From: Chlorops oryzae
Taxonomy: Eukaryota > Arthropoda > Insecta > Diptera > Chloropidae
Assembly: GCA_020466095.1 (NCBI GenBank)
Contig: CM035809.1
Location: 24,968,455-25,032,454 of the forward strand
DNA: 64,000 nt
Reading direction: 5' to 3'
In this document: positions 11,601 to 22,771 of the stretch, piece after piece
Layout: each line of letters opens with the position of its first letter
Position numbering within the stretch: position 1 is the stretch's first letter
The notes under the pieces: model-generated
What the model was told of the DNA's origin: nothing
What the model saw: only the letters and a program-made list of their open reading frames with translations
Databases searched by the model: none
Translations under genes and position numbers: made by a program

Positions 11601-13014
11601 ATCGTATCGAAATTCGTGCATATCTAACTGTCAAAATGAAATCAAAACAAAAAGCGACAGTGGAAGGTAAAATAATTTTGTTTTTAATATTTTTGTAATA
11701 TTTAGAAATTAATTTTTCAGATTTGAATAAGAAAAAGCGGAAGAGCCATCAAGGTGTAATTTCCGTTTGAAAATGAAAAAAGGTCTGCAGAAATAAAAAT
11801 GCACTGATTTTAGCGCTTGAAAAGCTGGCAGCCCTACTTGCAATTGAAAATACACGAACAGCTGTCAAGCTTTAACACCTTCGTAGAATGTGCAAGTGGA
11901 AACGGTAGTGTTTAATCGAAGTGTTAAAGCTTAACACTTCAGAATTTAACACCATATGGAAACGTACTATTACGTTGATTTTTATGTGTGTCATTCTGAC
12001 ACTTTTGATTTTTATTTCGATCATTTTGATAAATCTTTTGATGTAAAATTTTGATTTTAAAGTCCAAAAAAAGGTTTCATTCCCCAAACAATTTTCCATT
12101 GGTTTTGAGAAAACCTCAAATGGTATTCGTCTTCGCAAATAAACTAAGAAACCATAATGCAGCCCTCTCAAAAAACTTCATGATCAGGGAAATGAGATGT
12201 TAACTGATCTCCCTAGTACTGCTATAATCATGTCCACAGCTGCTTATCGAATTGCTTGAAAAAAATTTTCCGCTGAGCGACTTCAGCGATTGCGATAAGC
12301 TGCTTTCCTTACCGCTGACGCATATCACATTTTGGGAATTCCGGCTGCAAGAAAAAAAAAATTGAAAAATTTAATTTTTGTTAGTTTTCTTATCGCCACT
12401 TTTTGCTATAATAAATATCTAAAATATAAAAAATAAGTAAATAAAAACAATAAAAAAAGTGGTAGCTACTGTAAGTGCTCAGTGTAGCGTTTTACTGCCA
12501 AGCGGAAAAAATGTTGTACCACTGCAGCATCTCGCACTTGAACGTTAGGTTAATCCCAAGTTATGCAATAAAACCACAGAGCATAAGAAAAAAAACACAA
12601 AAAAAAACTCTGCTACCATAAATAAATGGAAAAAAAGAGTTAAAGAAAAGGTAAAAAATGTTTACCAACAACGAACTGTGACGAATGTTGCAATTTCAAG
12701 TACCTCTGTACATGTACGGGCACGCTTTACCGGTAGAGAAAGATTACGAAAAAGTGCTTTCATCGTTTTCGGAAGAAGCCGTTGCGGTGACATTTACTTT
12801 GGAGTTTTTCTTTTTAATTTTTTTTTTCCGTTTATTTTTTATTATTTTAATGATTTTTTTATTGAAAAATAATTTTTTTACAATTATTTCTCTTCTTTTT
12901 GTTTAGTTTCCTTTTATTTATTTTTTTTTTACTCATCAATCGCGATGTTTGTAAGGAAATGATCAGACGGGAGATTAGATTTAGTCATGTCCGTCTTTCT
13001 GATTTTCAGTTTTG

Positions 13015-13045
<31 letters not shown>

Positions 13046-16000
13046 CTCTATATAGGTAGGTATATAAATATATATACGCAGTTTTTTTATCCCAGGAGTA
13101 AGGCTGCCTGGGTAGCTCGGTAATACCCAGTGGGTATGACTATACAAGGAGACATGAATTTGATTGCTTAAATTCTCATTACTCCCTCACTCTTATTTTT
13201 TATAACTTTGCCATTTATCCATAGATTGTGAATATTAATATCTCATTTTGTTAAAAAAGGAACCAACTTTAAATAAAAAATAGAAATGTTATCGATTTTT
13301 TAAATGCCGATGAAAAAAAAAACATTTCATGGATTTTCTCAAAAATACTTTCTAACATACGTGTGTTCTTTTTAAGAATTGAAGGTCTACAGCATCTTTT
13401 TTTCTCCACCGATTTTAACATTATGTGAGAAAAAGTATCAGAAGGTTTAATTTTCTATTATCTGGCGGATAATTTGTTCAAATCTGATGATGCATTGTCG
13501 AGTTCTGCTAAAAAAAAACCGGCAGTAACTATCACCTTTTAAAAACATTTTGCTTTAACATTTATATGAAAAAAAAACCCTACCAAAAAGATTTTTAAAA
13601 TATTTTGTTCGTGCTTAGAAAACCAGGGCTCGTGGGAAAACTGCCTTGAGATCTCTTGAGAAACTCAAATATAATTAATTTTAAAGTATTTCTATAATAC
13701 GGGTATGTGATTGGTTTCCCTTTCGCGGGAGAGGTAATTCAATATCGAAATTGAAGTGATTAATTGCCCTTTTATCCTAGATTGAGATGGAAATTGAATT
13801 ACTTTAATAGAGAATGCATATCACCAGTTATATCATGAGGTAATTCAAATTCCTCCTCAATCTAGAGAAAGGGAAATCAAATCAGTTGGGGAATTGAATT
13901 CCCCGGGAAAGAGAAAATAATCACATACCCGATAAGCTCTTTTAAATGAGGCGAGAAAAATCTGAGAGGCATTTTATTATGATCATCCGGAAGACATCCT
14001 CATCGGAGAGAGCCCTATTCTTCAAGAATCCCCGGCGATTTTTATACCTAGATATTCTTCTAATCATCAATAAAGAAAATGATATGTCGACCTCTGATTA
14101 ATTATTTTCAAATTCCTGCCCTTTTTATATTCTCTTCCCAGTGAGCTTTGAAAAGTAGAATTTTTTTCATATCTGAACGGAAAAAATCCCCGGAAATATT
14201 TAGCCTGCTCCTCTTCTAAAAAAAAATTGAATCTGATTCACCCAGCAAACATTATCGGAGTGTCTAGATTTATAAGTCTAAAATGAGTCTTATGTTTCTA
14301 TAAAATATGTTACTCAAAAAATTAGACTGAAATTACTGGGATGTGAGTCTAAAATTATTCGGAAATGAGTCACAAATGACCCTCAAATATATATAAAAAA
14401 ATATGACGCTCGAGGGCAAGGCTCTTACTCTAAATTAGAACTCATAAGCGACTCATATAGGCTCGTAGTATTTTCTAGGTACAAATTAAAATAAAGTGTA
14501 CTCTCTCCTTTCCCCCTCATAAACGGTCACATTTTAAGAATGCTCACGTGTTTCTGATTCTCAAATAGTCCTATTGAGTAGACGCTTCTGTTAAGCGAAC
14601 ATATCGCACACCCTCTTCTAAGGTGACACAACTCAAAAATCGTCAATTTTGAGTTAACATAAGGAAATTCATTATAGTTCACCTCTCTACCTGCACGAAA
14701 AATTCTATTCCGTTTTGGTTATTATAAAAAGCCTAAATATCCCGTCAATGCCTTTCTTCTTGCTTTGATTGACACAGCGACGCAATTTGTTTTTTGCGTT
14801 TTCTGAAAAATGAGAAATTTTGAGTTGTGTCACCTTAGAAGAGGGTGTGCGATATTTTCGGTACCGTAGGTGTCCGCTTAAAAGAGAGTAAACTGTATAC
14901 TGATTCGTTCATTGTTGTTCATTGTATTGCTATAAAACTTTTACTTGTTTTATGTGTTCCCTTCAAAAGTTTTCTACTATTATTATTGTTATTTTTGTTT
15001 TTTGCTTGGCAAAGAGCAAAATTTTTTTGCTTTCAAAATTTTGCACACAAAAAATTTTTTTTCTTTTTTAATTCTTTTCTTTTTGTGAAATTTTTTCTTC
15101 AGTATTTCAATGCCGTTTTTTTTTGTTCACGATTCGCGTAGCTTTGAGAGAAAGTGTAAATTTTAAAGACCAATCCTTTTCTTAAAAAAAAAAAAAAAAA
15201 TTGGTCTTTCTTTGAACTTGTAATTTATGGTTTTTGCAAAAAAATAATAAAAATGAAAATAAAAAATTAATTCGAAGAGAGACATAAAAATTTCTTATTC
15301 TTTTATTCACTTTTTGTGTTAATCGAAAAAAAGTCACTCCATTTTTTGAGTCAATTTGAAAATGAACTCAATTTATGTGATTTAGAATCTCAAAAAGTTT
15401 TGAAAACAGGTTCAGATTTAGGCCTGATACAGTGGTGTGATCGCTTCTTGCGGACACTTCTCTTAAGCGGACACATTTTGGGAATGCGCTAGTGTTTTTA
15501 ATTCTCCAATAGCCCTCTTAAGCGAAGCCCTGTTAAGGGGACATATTTTTCGGCCCGTATGTGTCCGGTTTAGAGAGAGTACACTGTAATATTCAAAAAT
15601 AAAGTCCATTAATAGCAAATCTGGATCATGAAGTAAATCTTTGTGCTCTATATTTAAAAGAAAATAATTCTGAGTAGGTTCTTGTTAGTCCCGATGCACA
15701 AAACATTTCAGGCTCTCGATAAAATTGTTGTCCCTAGGGGGATCACCTTATCTTTCTCCTTCGTGATTTCATTTTTTGAGCAATTTATGGAATTATTAAC
15801 TAACTACATGGGCCTTTTATACCTCGTTAACTGACGTCATTGCCCTACACTTAGTATAATACTTGCCTTGCCGAAAGTTTTGGTGCTTAAAATTATGTCA
15901 TATTCAAGGCCCTACACTCTTGACTGACAATAACATGTTTATGCACGAGCACGAACGTCGAGCATTTTTCAAAATTTTTCCAAAAATGTTGGCTTGCATA

Positions 16001-19000
16001 CAAATGAGCAAAAAACTTTCAGAAAGAGGTGAAGGAAATGCGTTAACAGTGAGGTGACCGCTTGTGGGAAATGAATGAGTTAAGGCTTTTAAATGCCTTT
16101 GATGAATAGTATGCAATCAGAAAATATTTAAGTTCAATACCCAAAAATATGCAATAATATTTTGAATATTTCCGATAATGAGAAATCTATTAAGTTACCC
16201 AGCCCCACATAAAAATAAAAGTGTCCTACAAGATTTTACTGTGTACAATGTAGACACGAATCTCTTTGCTTAATGCCGTATAATTGGACCTACACAAAAT
16301 TGTTCGACCCGGACGTACAGAAAATAGTTCGACCCGGACGTACAGAAAATAGTTCGACACGACGTACAGAAATAGTTCGACGAGGACCCACAGAAAATAG
16401 TTCGTCGCGGACCCACAGAAAATAGTTCGACCCAGACGTACAGAAAATAGTTCGACCCAGACGTACAGAAAATAGTTCGACCCAGACGTACAGAAAATAG
16501 TTCGACACGGACCCACAGAAAATAGTTCGTCGCGGACCCACCGAAAATAGTTCGACGCGGATATCAATGTTCGAGTGCATACCATTTCAAACAATCCAAT
16601 TTATATATTAATTGAAGATGACCTCCGTAAAATAGAGCATAAATAATAGTTCAAAAATAATATAATATTATAAGACAAACCCATCTTTTTCCCTAGGTCT
16701 TCTGAGTACCGTGCTGATTCCCTACACCATTGCGAAAGAAATAAAAACAGACGATGAAGACTTCACGCCCCGGCATCTGACCAATGACCAAGGTAAATTT
16801 TAAGCATAAAAATCGATGAAAAGATACAAATCCTGGATTAATATCAACTTTTAAGGTAGCGTCTTTCTTTCAGCTTCCAATGGATTCGCCATTTTCACAT
16901 GACAATAGCCAAAAATTTGTACAAAAACAGCGAATAGCAAGATTACAACAGAACCTTCAGAAACCGAGTACAGCGGAGTCTCTCAGTTCGGCGGATACCA
17001 CCAGCCTCAGTTACGATGAAGAGGAATACGAAAACGACGATGACGAAGATGATACGGAGGATTCAAATGATTATAACGATGATACTGAAGAGAGCACCAG
17101 CGAGAGTAGCGAATTAGTACCAAGATTACTCTCTCAGTCCACTTTCAATCGTATATCGGAAACTCTGGGAGCGATCAATCATGTTGGTCATTTATTGGTG
17201 GATATAACACGCGGTGGACATGACTCATCAACAGATTCGGATGAATTGATTACGACGGCAAGACCGATAACTTTAGAAACAACAACACAACCCACTAGAA
17301 GATATGAAAACGAAGAATTGCTACCAACAGCAAAGATAATTTCGGAACAGAACAAAATTTTTACCGGAGAAAACAAAACCAAAGAGCTTTCGGCAATCAA
17401 ACGAATTGGAGAAGAGGAAGAACCGATTAAACCGCTCATCATCGATAACAAAGAATTGAAAAAGAAGAAAAAGAAGAAAAACAAGAATAAGAATAAAACA
17501 AAAAAGACCCACAACAACACAACAACAGCAAGCAGTGTGACTTTGGGTGTTTCGAAGATCCCAACAACCTTGAGGCCAACAATAATATCAACGATTACGA
17601 CGAGTACAATTCAGCCTATACCGCTGAGACCACTCGACCAATTGGCCGAAGCCACCGATGAATCGACATCGAAAGAGATCGAGAATCGTTGTCGAACCCC
17701 TAACGGTCGGCCCGGACGCTGTGAAGACCTGAGTTCCTGTCCAGCTTTATTGCTGAATCTAAGCAGTTTACGTGAATCGCTTTGCTTCAAGAGTCTCTTC
17801 GTTCCGGGTGTCTGTTGTCCGATAACTGAGGGATCGACAGTTTTAACCACTCAACGTCCATTAAGACTAACAGCAAAACCACAAACGACGACAACAACGA
17901 CGACGACAACTAAACGTCCAGCCATTACAGCGAGACCAACATCGACGAATTTAGTACTAATTCCACAATTGAAACCATCGTCAACGACAACTACAACTTT
18001 GAACCCATTGACGATTGGCAATACTGGTTTAGATGCCCTGGGTAATAATAACATTATCGATCCTGAGGAATGCGGTCAGCAAGAATTCTCAAGTGGACGT
18101 ATTGTTGGTGGAATCGAAGCACCCAATGGTCAATGGCCATGGATGGCAGCAATATTCTTGCACGGACCAAAGCGTACTGAATTTTGGTGTGGTGGCTCAT
18201 TAATTGGTACCCGGTATATACTAACGGCAGCTCATTGTACGCGAGATTCAAGGCAGAAACCGTAAGTCAAATTAAAAACTATTTCTTCCATCCAAAGTAA
18301 AATACTTTTCATTTCAGCTTTGCAGCTCGTCAATTTACCGTACGTTTAGGTGATATCGATCTCTCTACAGATGCGGAGCCATCGGCACCGGTTACTTTTG
18401 CCGTAAAGGAAGTTCGCGCGCACGAACGGTAGGGAAAAACTTTATTTAATGGAAGAAAAAACTCTTTAAGTTCCCAAACATTTTCCTTCCAGCTTCTCCC
18501 GCATAGGATTCTACAATGACATTGCGGTTACTGGTGCTCGATAAGCCCGTTCGAAAGTCCAAGTATGTAATACCGGTTTGTTTGCCGAGAGCTGGACGTA
18601 TGCCTTCGCCAGAACGGTTACCCGGACGTCGTGCAACAGTCGTCGGATGGGGCACAACATACTATGGGGGCAAAGAATCGACGACGCAACGTCAAGCGGA
18701 ATTGCCTATATGGCGTAATGAGGATTGTGATCGGTCGTATTTCCAACCTATAAATGAAAATTTCGTCTGTGCAGGCTACTCGGATGGAGGTGTGGACGCT
18801 TGTCAGGTTAGATTGGGCATTATTTATATCTGTAGTTGGTTGTTTAATTTGAATTGATTTTTCACAGGGTGATTCTGGAGGGCCGCTGATGATGCGTTGG
18901 GAATCTTCTTGGGTGCAGCTTGGTGTTGTTTCATTCGGAAATAAATGTGGTGAACCGGGATACCCTGGTGTTTATACACGTGTTTCGCAATACTTGGACT

Positions 19001-19026
19001 GGATACGGGATCATACGAGGGACTAA
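8683..19026 (+). CDS. Clip-domain trypsin-like serine protease (CG7432-like)
   Basis: Exons: 8683-8716, 16697-16792, 16860-18261, 18318-18428, 18493-18806, 18868-19026; about 704 residues once one extra base is ignored. Exons 1-2 give a signal peptide (about residues 1-24), so it is secreted. A long Asp/Glu-, Thr- and Lys-rich linker leads to a clip domain with six Cys (about 321-363, from [11 protein letters not shown] to VCCP). A second Thr-rich linker is followed by the protease domain after activation at R457-IVGG. Catalytic His502 (TAAHC), Asp557 (NDIAV) and Ser655 (GDSGGP) are all present, and Asp649 (DACQGDSGG) gives trypsin-like cleavage after Arg/Lys. The match to the fly CG7432 group is from memory. 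Two problems exist. An extra base near 18527-18530 breaks the frame just after NDIAV. Exon 3 keeps phase only from the weak acceptor at 16859, because the better TTTCTTTCAG at 16873 would shift the frame. Confidence 0.88.
10398..10601 (+). CDS. Unrecognised 67-codon open frame in a G+C-richer island
   Basis: It begins [12 protein letters not shown] with a good start context (ACGAAAATGA) and reads basic then hydrophobic ([14 protein letters not shown]) to a stop. The roughly 190 bases stand out as G+C-richer and free of repeats inside a very A+T-rich intron. I recognise no family. It could be a nested small gene, an alternative first exon of the host gene, a conserved regulatory block, or chance. 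Treat it as a candidate only. Confidence 0.2.
   Translation: MNARQALKQVRCTASDKKKVKLFKPVSNKLLRSQLLSLLIKLQSAYKVVVSCGDWPMWVQSVNINFV
10884..11389. mobile_element. MITE with GTTTCCACATAGTG ends
   Basis: ATAGCATGTTTCCACATAGT at 10884 is matched inverted by CACTATGTGGAAAACATGCT ending near 11389. The elements extend inwards with ATTAAC-type blocks on both sides. Non-coding. Its ends resemble those of the next element (GTTTCCAtATgGTG), so the two are probably sister families. Confidence 0.75.
11429..11972. mobile_element. MITE with GTTTCCATATGGTGTTA ends
   Basis: The left end ATAGTGCGTTTCCATATGGT and the right end ACCATATGGAAACGTACTAT are inverted copies; inside, repeated GTGTTAA / TTAACAC blocks occur on both arms. 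Non-coding. It lies 40 bases after its relative at 10884-11389. Confidence 0.75.
12926..13150. mobile_element. Degraded DINE-1-like repeat
   Basis: GAAATGATCAG, GGAGATTAGATTTAGTCATG and TCCGTCT recur in the same order as in the fuller element at 24351-25170 (GAAATGATCAG, GGAGATTCGATTTAGACATG, TCCGTCTG). Here they are followed by a TC run and by ATATAGGTAGGTATAT. It appears to be an old, partial copy. Confidence 0.5.
13700..13931. mobile_element. Near-palindromic MITE with CGGGTATGTGATT ends
   Basis: CGGGTATGTGATTGGTTTCC at 13700 is mirrored by AATCACATACCCG at 13919-13931. The arms continue with GAGGTAATTCAA and TAGATTGAGATGG against CCTCAATCTAGA, so most of the 230 bases can fold back. Non-coding. 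Confidence 0.7.
14495..14897. mobile_element. Pogo/Tigger-like MITE, interrupted
   Basis: The left end AGTGTACTCTCTCC and the right end GTGTCCGCTTAAAAGAGAGT, then AAACTGTA, match the ends of the copy at 15429-15589. CAGT plus CTCTCTTTTAAGCGGACA-type ends are usual for pogo/Tigger elements of the Tc1-mariner group; this assignment is by end similarity only. A second element (14605-14851) is inserted in it. Confidence 0.6.
14605..14851. mobile_element. MITE with CGCACACCCTCTTCTAAGG ends, ATAT duplication
   Basis: A perfect inverted repeat of at least 34 bases begins CGCACACCCTCTTCTAAGG and continues with TGACACAACTC. ATAT lies on both sides (14601-14604, 14852-14855). The uninterrupted pogo-like relative near 15540 reads ACATATTTTTCGG, with a single ATAT at the matching point, so ATAT is the duplicated target. 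A family member with similar ends lies at 26797-27044. Non-coding; superfamily unknown. Confidence 0.8.
15429..15589. mobile_element. Pogo/Tigger-like MITE, uninterrupted copy
   Basis: It runs from TACAGTGGTGTGATCGC to AGAGAGTACACTGTA, with inner TTAAGCGGACACATTTTGG and GTGTCCGGTTTAGAG. Aligned with 14495-14897 it supplies the empty site for the nested insertion there. About 160 bases, non-coding. Confidence 0.65.
16290..16562. repeat. 25-bp minisatellite just upstream of exon 2
   Basis: About eleven copies with period 25; the unit is AGTTCGACCCAGACGTACAG followed by AAAAT. Two variants alternate in blocks: GACGTACAG at both ends of the array centre and GACCCACAG between and at the right. 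Because 25 is not a multiple of 3, 75 bases make one translation cycle, and the - strand is open in more than one frame. The resulting 96-122 residue frames are therefore artefacts. The array ends about 135 bases before the exon at 16697. Confidence 0.9.
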
Positions 19027-19210
19027 ATGAAGGATTTTTTGGTATTGTAATTTTGTTTTTTATACGTACTTCTGTGTAGTTGTAATTCGCTAGTCTTTGT
19101 TTTTTTTTTCGATAAAATATCATATAGAAACTGTTTTTTTTTATATACATATTTATTTTGTTTTTCCTGAAGAGTCCCGAGTTAGTCTAAGATTTCTCGA
19201 TGTATGCTGA

Positions 19211-19216
19211 AATAAA
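19211..19216 (+). terminator. Poly(A) signal of the clip protease
   Basis: AATAAA lies 185 bases after the protease stop codon and 185 bases before the start of the next gene, so the protease transcript most likely ends just after it. Confidence 0.55.
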
Positions 19217-19400
19217 TACCTTTAAGCTGAACTCTTAAGATTTTTGTATACCCTCAACAGTTTGTTTCCCTGCCAACCATGCTCAGTGATAGTTTGTTTA
19301 TTGAATTCACCTGTCGTCCAAGTCTTGTTTTGTGTTAATAAACATGAGGTTCAAACAGTTGAACAGTTAGTCCTTTTGTGAAGTTCTGCCGGGTTAAACC

Positions 19401-22400
19401 ATGTCGAATTTCTTCTACAACGATGAATGGCACATCACGCAACATGAGTGTGAGTTACTGGCCACATCCGATTTGGAGCGTCAGAATCAGGATGTGGAGA
19501 CGATTGTGGCTGCAATTGCTGCCGCAACGGGCGATGCAGATGCAGATGATCCCAAAATACTGATTCAAGCTAGTACCTATGAGTTCTATTTACGTTATAT
19601 TTGTGTTGCTAATCGGCTCGAGGAGGTCTACGACAAACTGATTCAACCCCAAAAACGTTTGCTGGTTCGAAAGCTCTTGGACGCTTGCCTCGGGCGTGTT
19701 ATCGAGTTGAAGCATGATTTAGTTAATCTTACAGCATTTGAATTTTGCTATAACGATGCCGTTATGGAACGTCTACGCCTAACACCCTTCGAAACCGAAT
19801 TGAAAGTTCCACGATATTTCCTAAGAGAAAGACAAAACGAGATCACGCAACGCAAAAAGACAATGAACGAGATTCTCATAAAGTTAGGATGGTTGGATGA
19901 GAATCCGCTGGAGGAGCAGTTGACAGAAATCGAAGCTATACGTTTGATACAGATCCATGAGCGTGCACGTCAAGGACGCTTGCGAGCACACTTTATGAAG
20001 GAGATACGAATGCTGAAAGATAAAGGCAAATCATCGGAGGAGAAGGGTAAAGATGGTGCAAATGCTGGCCTGGTTGCTGCTATGAAAATTCAGAAAATGT
20101 GGCGTGGCCATGCGGCCCGAAGAAAGACGAGACGTAAAAAAATGGATGAAATGATTTTAATCGGAATGGTACCACCGCCGCCTCAGGTGGTTAAAAAACG
20201 TGCCGAACGTGCCGAGAAGTTAAATGAGGTGAATACAAAAAGAATTTAAAGATATAAAAAAAAAAAAATTAATTAATAAAGAAAATTCGGTTCGCTTAGA
20301 TTTATGCTCGTCGCTATGAGACCCAGGAGGCCTATCGGAAGAAATTCGAGGCTACTCTGGAAAGGGTAAGGGAAGAGATTAAAACAAAGCACGGAGCTTC
20401 GATGGCTGAGGAGATTGGAGATGAGATACGAGCATGGATAAAGGACTGCCATGAAAAGACTGGAAAGCTGCCAGATTTTCCCTCGGAAGATCAAGGAGGC
20501 TCATTGCATATATTTAGCCGTCCGGGTTGGTTCGAAAATTGGTTTTCATAAAGAAAGAAAGAAAAAGGGGGTGGTTTTTTTTTTTAAGGCACCGAGAGCG
20601 AACATAGCCGCTCTTCGGCACGTTCTTCAAAGGAATCCCGAAAGACACGCGATAAATCGAAATCTCCGGCTCGAAGTGGTGATCTTAATGTCAATGAAGC
20701 CCAAGCGGAAGAGGGTATCGGTATTCAGCCTGCAATATCGATGTTTTTACCCGATATTAAAACTGAGATTGAAGAGTAAGTTCAGGGAAAGCGAACACAT
20801 TTGGGGAAAACCAAAAGAACGTTTATTAAAATGAGAATGCTACAAGAGAATTGTCAAAGGAAGTAAAGACAGTGCAGGGGATATCTAAAGATCTGAAAAC
20901 CTAATCAAAAACACAAAAAATCATTAGATGTAATTTTTGTTATACTTATGTACATATGTAGGTTCAATGATACATGGCGTGAAAAAGATGAGTCTGGAAA
21001 TTTGCGGCAGACCCATTACGATGATATGATATATGCTGAAAAGTATGAGGAAGTCGAAAGGGAATTTCGACATACGGTCGATGAAGTAATGCGTCAGGAA
21101 CTGGAGCTACTACAGGTGACAAATTCAACCCTCATATGTTAGGGATTTTTTTGAAAAATATATTTTTTGCAGGCCGCTATTGGCAAGAAGGCTAAGAAGA
21201 GCAACAAAAAGACACGTCGTTCTGGTAAAAAGAGTAAGAAGAAGAAGGAAAAGGATCTAACACCCGATCGAACGACTGAATCTCTCTATGAAGAACTAGT
21301 AACTAACGGTATCATACGACGATATCCAGAGATCCGTTTGAATCAGTTCCTTGGCGACAAAGCATTGACCGAACGTAATGGCATTAGTCCATCAGCGGGT
21401 GATATTCGTCAGATATTAATCGAATATTGTATTCTTCCCTTGGGCTCTGAACAAATACGTAACTCTTGCCCACTAATACGTTCCTTGTTATTAACTGGTC
21501 CAAAAGGTTCGGGGAAACGAACTTTATTGCATGCAATTTGTACCGAAGTTGGTGCTGTACTTTTTGATTTAACGCCAGCAAATATTGTTGGAAAATATCC
21601 AGGGAAATCTGGTCTAATTATGCTTATTCATCTGGTTCTGAAAGTTTCGCGATTATTGCAACCAGCGGTTATTTACATGGGTGATGCTGAACGACCTTTC
21701 ATGAAAAAAATACCAAAAACCGATCGTACCGATCCGAAGCGATTGAAAAAAGATCTCCCGAAATTGGTGAAAAATATTGCACAAGAAGACCGGGTCATAT
21801 TTATTGGGACATCGAATCTTCCATGGGAAGCTGATCAGAAACTTTTGCAGCAAACCTATAATCGTTTTATATATATTCCCCGACCTGATTATGGCACATT
21901 GTCCTATGCTTGGAAGTCGTTACTGCAGTGAGTTTGATGAACTCTAATGATTTCTGTTTTCTATTGATTTTGATCTGCCCCTTTTTCTTCATGAAGTTTT
22001 TTGAATTTCTTTTCTTCGACTTTCGAATTCTTTTTCGTCTTTCTCATATTATTTCCAAAGACCTTTGTTTCCTTTAATTTTTCTCTTCCCCCTTTAGATG
22101 ATTTTTGGAGTTTTAACGTTATCTTTATCAATAATTTTTTAGTGACTACTCCGGAGGACTTTCCACGCTTGATTGCAGTGTAATTGCCAAAATTTCTGAT
22201 GGCTATACAATTGGGTCCATTGATGCTTGTCTTAAGGAAGTTTTAACCTGTAAACGAAAGTTACAGTTACGTTCCCAGCCGTTGACACATGCTGAACTTA
22301 TCAATGCTCTTAGGTGTGGGTTTTTAATTGGCTTTAATGGAATGAAGATTTCCTTTAATAAAAATTTATTTGAACAGCTTTCGAGATCCGGTTTATCGCG

Positions 22401-22602
22401 AGGAAGAAGAAGCTTTCGAGTCGTGGTGGTCCAAAACTCCTCTGGTAGGATGAAAAGTACTTTTTTAAAAGAAACTTTAAGCGTAATCGAGATATTTTGA
22501 CAGGGACGCAGACGCCAACGTTTCCTCGATATGGAAGAAGAAGCCCGCCAAGCAGAACTCGAACAGGCTGCCAAACAGGGCAACGGTAAAAAGAAGGTCT
22601 AA
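19401..22602 (+). CDS. IQCA1: IQ and AAA domain protein, DRC11/IQCA1 type
   Basis: Eight exons with GT-AG boundaries and matching phases: 19401-20228, 20300-20525, 20589-20775, 20962-21115, 21173-21927, 22143-22313, 22378-22444, 22504-22602; 828 residues, close to the family's usual ~820. The protein is an axonemal subunit of the nexin-dynein regulatory complex in cilia and sperm tails. Order: helical N-terminus; one IQ motif (about 225-246, AAMKIQKMWRGHAARRKTRR) followed by the family's MILIGMVPPP; charged coiled segment; Lys-rich stretch; divergent AAA+ domain. The Walker A is GPKGSGKRT (from residue 574), with Arg where Ser/Thr is usual, and Walker B is VIYMGDAE (Asp636), so ATP hydrolysis is doubtful. 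The tail has EEEEAF, WWSKTPLGRRR and a Lys-rich end. Donors after exons 1 and 2 (GTGAAT, GTTGGT) are weak. The frame is intact throughout. Confidence 0.9.
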
Positions 22603-22643
22603 ACATTGATAGGAAATGCATGCACACTAAGAGAAGAAATCTA

Positions 22644-22649
22644 AATAAA
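22644..22649 (+). terminator. Poly(A) signal of the DRC11-like gene
   Basis: AATAAA 42 bases after the stop codon, the first on this strand downstream of the gene. Confidence 0.55.
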
Positions 22650-22771
22650 CCAGAAGGTGTAGAATAAGATATTGCTTCAAATATACAGGAGAATTTTGAC
22701 GTCCTCGGAAACATTTTGTCTCAGACATCTGTCCATTGTGTCTTTTTGATATCCAAAGAAGTTTATACGTA

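Larger units (their letters stand above)
8717..16696 (+). other. First intron of the clip protease (8 kb)
   Basis: Donor GGTGAGT at 8716/8717 and acceptor CCCTAG at 16691-16696; the intron splits a Gly codon inside the signal peptide. It is filled by MITEs, a DINE-like relic and a 25-bp minisatellite, listed separately. A small palindrome (AGCTGCTTATCG near 12238, its inverse near 12295-12305), a TC run at 13017-13040 and a GT run at 9058-9070 are also present. The remaining stretches (8717-10397, 11973-12925, 15590-16289) show no gene. Confidence 0.8.

Noticed and set aside
16226..16594. 96- and 122-codon - strand frames (ELFSV/NYFL repeats)
   Set aside because: Product of the 25-bp minisatellite, the same peptide in more than one frame.
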